The notes under the pieces were generated by a model. It was not told the DNA's origin. It ran no database searches and worked only from the letters and a program-made list of their open reading frames with translations. 64,000 nt of DNA. Source: Wallemia ichthyophaga EXF-994. Taxonomy: Eukaryota; Basidiomycota; Wallemiomycetes; Wallemiales; Wallemiaceae. A program made the position numbers and the translations under genes. Position 1 is the first letter of the stretch; each line of letters opens with the position of its first letter. Shown one piece after another: positions 62,001-64,000 of the stretch. The stretch spans positions 1 through 64,000 of the forward strand of contig NW_008806298.1 of assembly GCF_000400465.1 (NCBI RefSeq), written 5' to 3'.

Positions 62001-64000
62001 GAAGAGGATTTCCCCAACGGCCAGAATACACGCCTTACAATTTTTCTTCCATTTGAGGGCTGATAGAGATTACAGAATATTCGCAGACTTCGATTTGGAC
62101 GATGCACTCAAACCGTCGGCGGCTATACTCAAGCGCGTCCGACAGGATATTGGAATGAATGACGAGGAGAGAGGTAGAGGGAGGACGTCTAGAAGGGTAG
62201 AGATACGCGGCAGATCTCGTGATCAACTTGACAAAGATTTAGAGAAACGTTTACATGACCGAAACAGATCAACATCTCGTCCACCAACCACAGGGATGGC
62301 ATCTACTGGTGCTTCGCAATTGCAATCTCCTCGTGATATGCTCTGGATGATTCCTGAACAGCTGCCGTTTGAGCTGACGAGGTCATCTAGACCTGCTGAA
62401 GGTATGGTAACTCATGATCCTGATACAGCCACCGACAAGCAGGTGCCACTACCCGTTAGTGAATATATCAGTACACTAGTGAAAATATTGGAATATGAGA
62501 CTGACTGGGAAATTGTCAGTTACTTACTATGTCAATTACCTCTGCAATTAGCCAACAAGAATTTCTTTTCTGGTCCACGAGCAGCAGACTCATTAAGAGA
62601 TTTACGTGGAGTATTGTGCAACGGTTTGCTCAAAGATCGTTTTAGCGAATACGTTCAATTGCCTCAGGGTATTAAACGCACTGAAGTCTATGCAGTCGCA
62701 TATCAATCGCTCACAGTTTTGGTGGCATATCGCAGACTGTTCGACAAAAGCGCGCATGACGAAATGATCGAAGCGTTTCTTCAGGGTCTGTCGCGATATC
62801 ATTCAACAGCTAGACCGTGTGTTCATGCTCTTGTGCTGTGTTGCTACGAGCTACAAAACTCCATGGTCAGGTATATGGGCAGTGCGATACAGAAGCTCTC
62901 TCAAATCATGTCGGCTGCTAGTATGGGTAGTCATATTCTCGAACTACTCGTCTCTGTTGGACACATGCCTACACTGTTCAGTAACTTTACAGAAGCTGAT
63001 TACAGACGTGTGTTTGGTATGACTTTACAGTATATTCAATATCATAACGCCATCAATGCCGATCCTGGTTCACGTCCTGGTGGAATTGCTGAGCGCACGC
63101 TGTCTGAGCATGTGTTATCAATTGCTTACTATAATGTGAGTTGATATGTAGTTTGCAAGTATTTACTTATCCATCTGCAGATATACATATGGTTCCTCTC
63201 TATCAAGCTCAAAGACAGATCACACTACGTTCCAATCATTATACGTGGTTTACTCGTAGCCAATGAACATTCTGGCAAGATAGACGAACAGTCGGAAGTC
63301 TGCTTTGATATGATAATGCGCTATGCATACTCCAATGTTAATCCGCGCACTATTAGATCACCCCTTTCGGAGCTACTCCTTTCGCCGACACCCAATAGTT
63401 ACACCAAGAAAGCACCAGGGACATTTAAGCAATGGATAGTGGGCAATGCTGTCATTTCAGTAGAAGCTCTCGATCGAGCGGGATGGATGCAGATTATTAT
63501 AAGAAGACCATCCGGCTCGACGACGTTGCTGTCTAAGTTGGAGAACTTCTCTCTCGTCGGCTCGGAGACTGATCTGATTGATATAACGACAGTGAGGACT
63601 GCTCTTATGACGGGATCACTGCCTACGTCTGTGATGAAGACCAACAATGATCCAACCGTTTTGCGAGCACCTAATCTTAGTTTAGATAGTGATGACTACA
63701 ATCTAGAGACTACGCTTGGAGAAGGTGTTGAGGAGAATAAGGAGGAGGGGTCGAAAGGGGGTGACAATGAGGTGAGTACGATGTGCCATGCACCACTCAA
63801 AAGCAACGCTAATCCAACACCAAAGCCGCTTGGTACGCCTACAGCTCAATCGATGCCTGGTATAGAATACACCACGCCACTTCAAGATTTAGTCTTGCCT
63901 GAGCACATAATGCTCCAGCTTTCCACATACCCAAACAACAATCCGACAGCAAGACCGATGCCGAATAACTCGACAACAGAGCGTTTCATTAGATCATTGG
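59065..64000 (+). CDS. TSC2: Tuberin (Tsc2) orthologue, 3' truncated by window end
   Basis: Exons: 59065-60491, 60540-63135, 63181-63771, and 63826 to the window end, introns 48, 45 and 54 nt; the last intron is in frame and less certain. The visible part is about 1,590 residues without a stop. Tuberin-type HEAT repeats appear: ALSLDRAQYQSIHTKFNSIDN, LRLLQSVLSYAYVPNSTVERVVFALCAVIGSQ, WSVLRNLLRSQCANIAAKAVRDI, WKFAKDWLDHLDQFE, and DWEIVSYLLCQLPLQLANKNFF. The middle holds acidic and Ser-rich disordered insertions (about 630-870). The C-terminal RapGAP domain that inactivates Rheb should lie past 64000. With Tsc1 it restrains TORC1. The start may be the internal Met at about 59206. Confidence 0.85.

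Noticed and set aside
1-64000. CRISPR, operons with ribosome sites, prophage or insertion sequences
   Set aside because: None seen; the window is eukaryotic nuclear DNA with spliceosomal introns.

Overview
The window is nuclear DNA of a small-genome fungus, most likely a basidiomycete and perhaps a Wallemia-like lineage (an inference from compactness, not a proven placement). The evidence is a set of eukaryotic housekeeping genes (SPT6, CCT1, CK2 alpha, eIF3i, Prp45, Mpp10, Lsm1), fungal-only families (Ytp1, Ato acetate channel, Sno1), and many introns of about 43-64 nt. I placed about 76 introns. Most begin GTGGGT or GTGAGT, and only one begins GTAAGT. Genes sit on both strands with very little DNA between them: start codons 20-30 bp apart, 5 bp between two same-strand genes, and one 11-bp tail-to-tail CDS overlap. 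Several exon structures below were rebuilt by hand from splice sites and reading-frame continuity.

Layout. 0-12 kb: tRNA-Ile, YTP1 (-), a conserved unknown (+), SNO1 (-), BCY1 (+), ASH2 (+), an FHA-domain gene (+), a 2-oxoglutarate/Fe(II) oxygenase (-) and a HAD phosphatase (-). 12-19.5 kb: SPT6, a CZIB/DUF866 zinc protein and an Ato acetate channel, all +. 19.5-21 kb: a gene-poor AT-rich stretch with one possible acidic exon. 21-29.8 kb: PHO85 (-), SPP1 (+), LSM1 (-), a wax-synthase-like MBOAT (+), MPP10 (-), MHO1/MEMO (+). 30-39.2 kb: a run of minus-strand genes (DUF2156/ErgS-like, VTS1, PMI40, GUT1, TIF34). 39.5-50.4 kb: Dabb protein (+), CKA1 (-), a 1550-residue chromodomain protein (+), PRP45 (-), CCT1 (+). 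50.4-64 kb: an orphan ORF (-), MOG1 and SRV2/CAP (+), BUD23 (-), IDH1 (+), ERJ5 (-), TRM10 (-), and TSC2 (+, running off the end).

Functional themes. Chromatin and transcription: two likely COMPASS (Set1) subunits (ASH2, SPP1), SPT6 with a Trp-Gly-rich tail, and a chromodomain protein whose architecture recalls Chp1 of the RITS complex. Nutrient signalling: the PKA regulatory subunit, Pho85, Tsc2, CAP and CK2. RNA and ribosome biology: Lsm1, Vts1, Mpp10, Bud23, Trm10, Prp45, eIF3i. Metabolism: glycerol kinase, phosphomannose isomerase, IDH1, and PLP synthase glutaminase. The most notable leads are the 5-bp MOG1-SRV2 arrangement, a 7-nt micro-exon inside the glycerol kinase phosphate loop, the Chp1-like protein, a stand-alone DUF2156 candidate sterol-aminoacylating enzyme, and a PKA regulatory subunit with no visible dimerisation domain.
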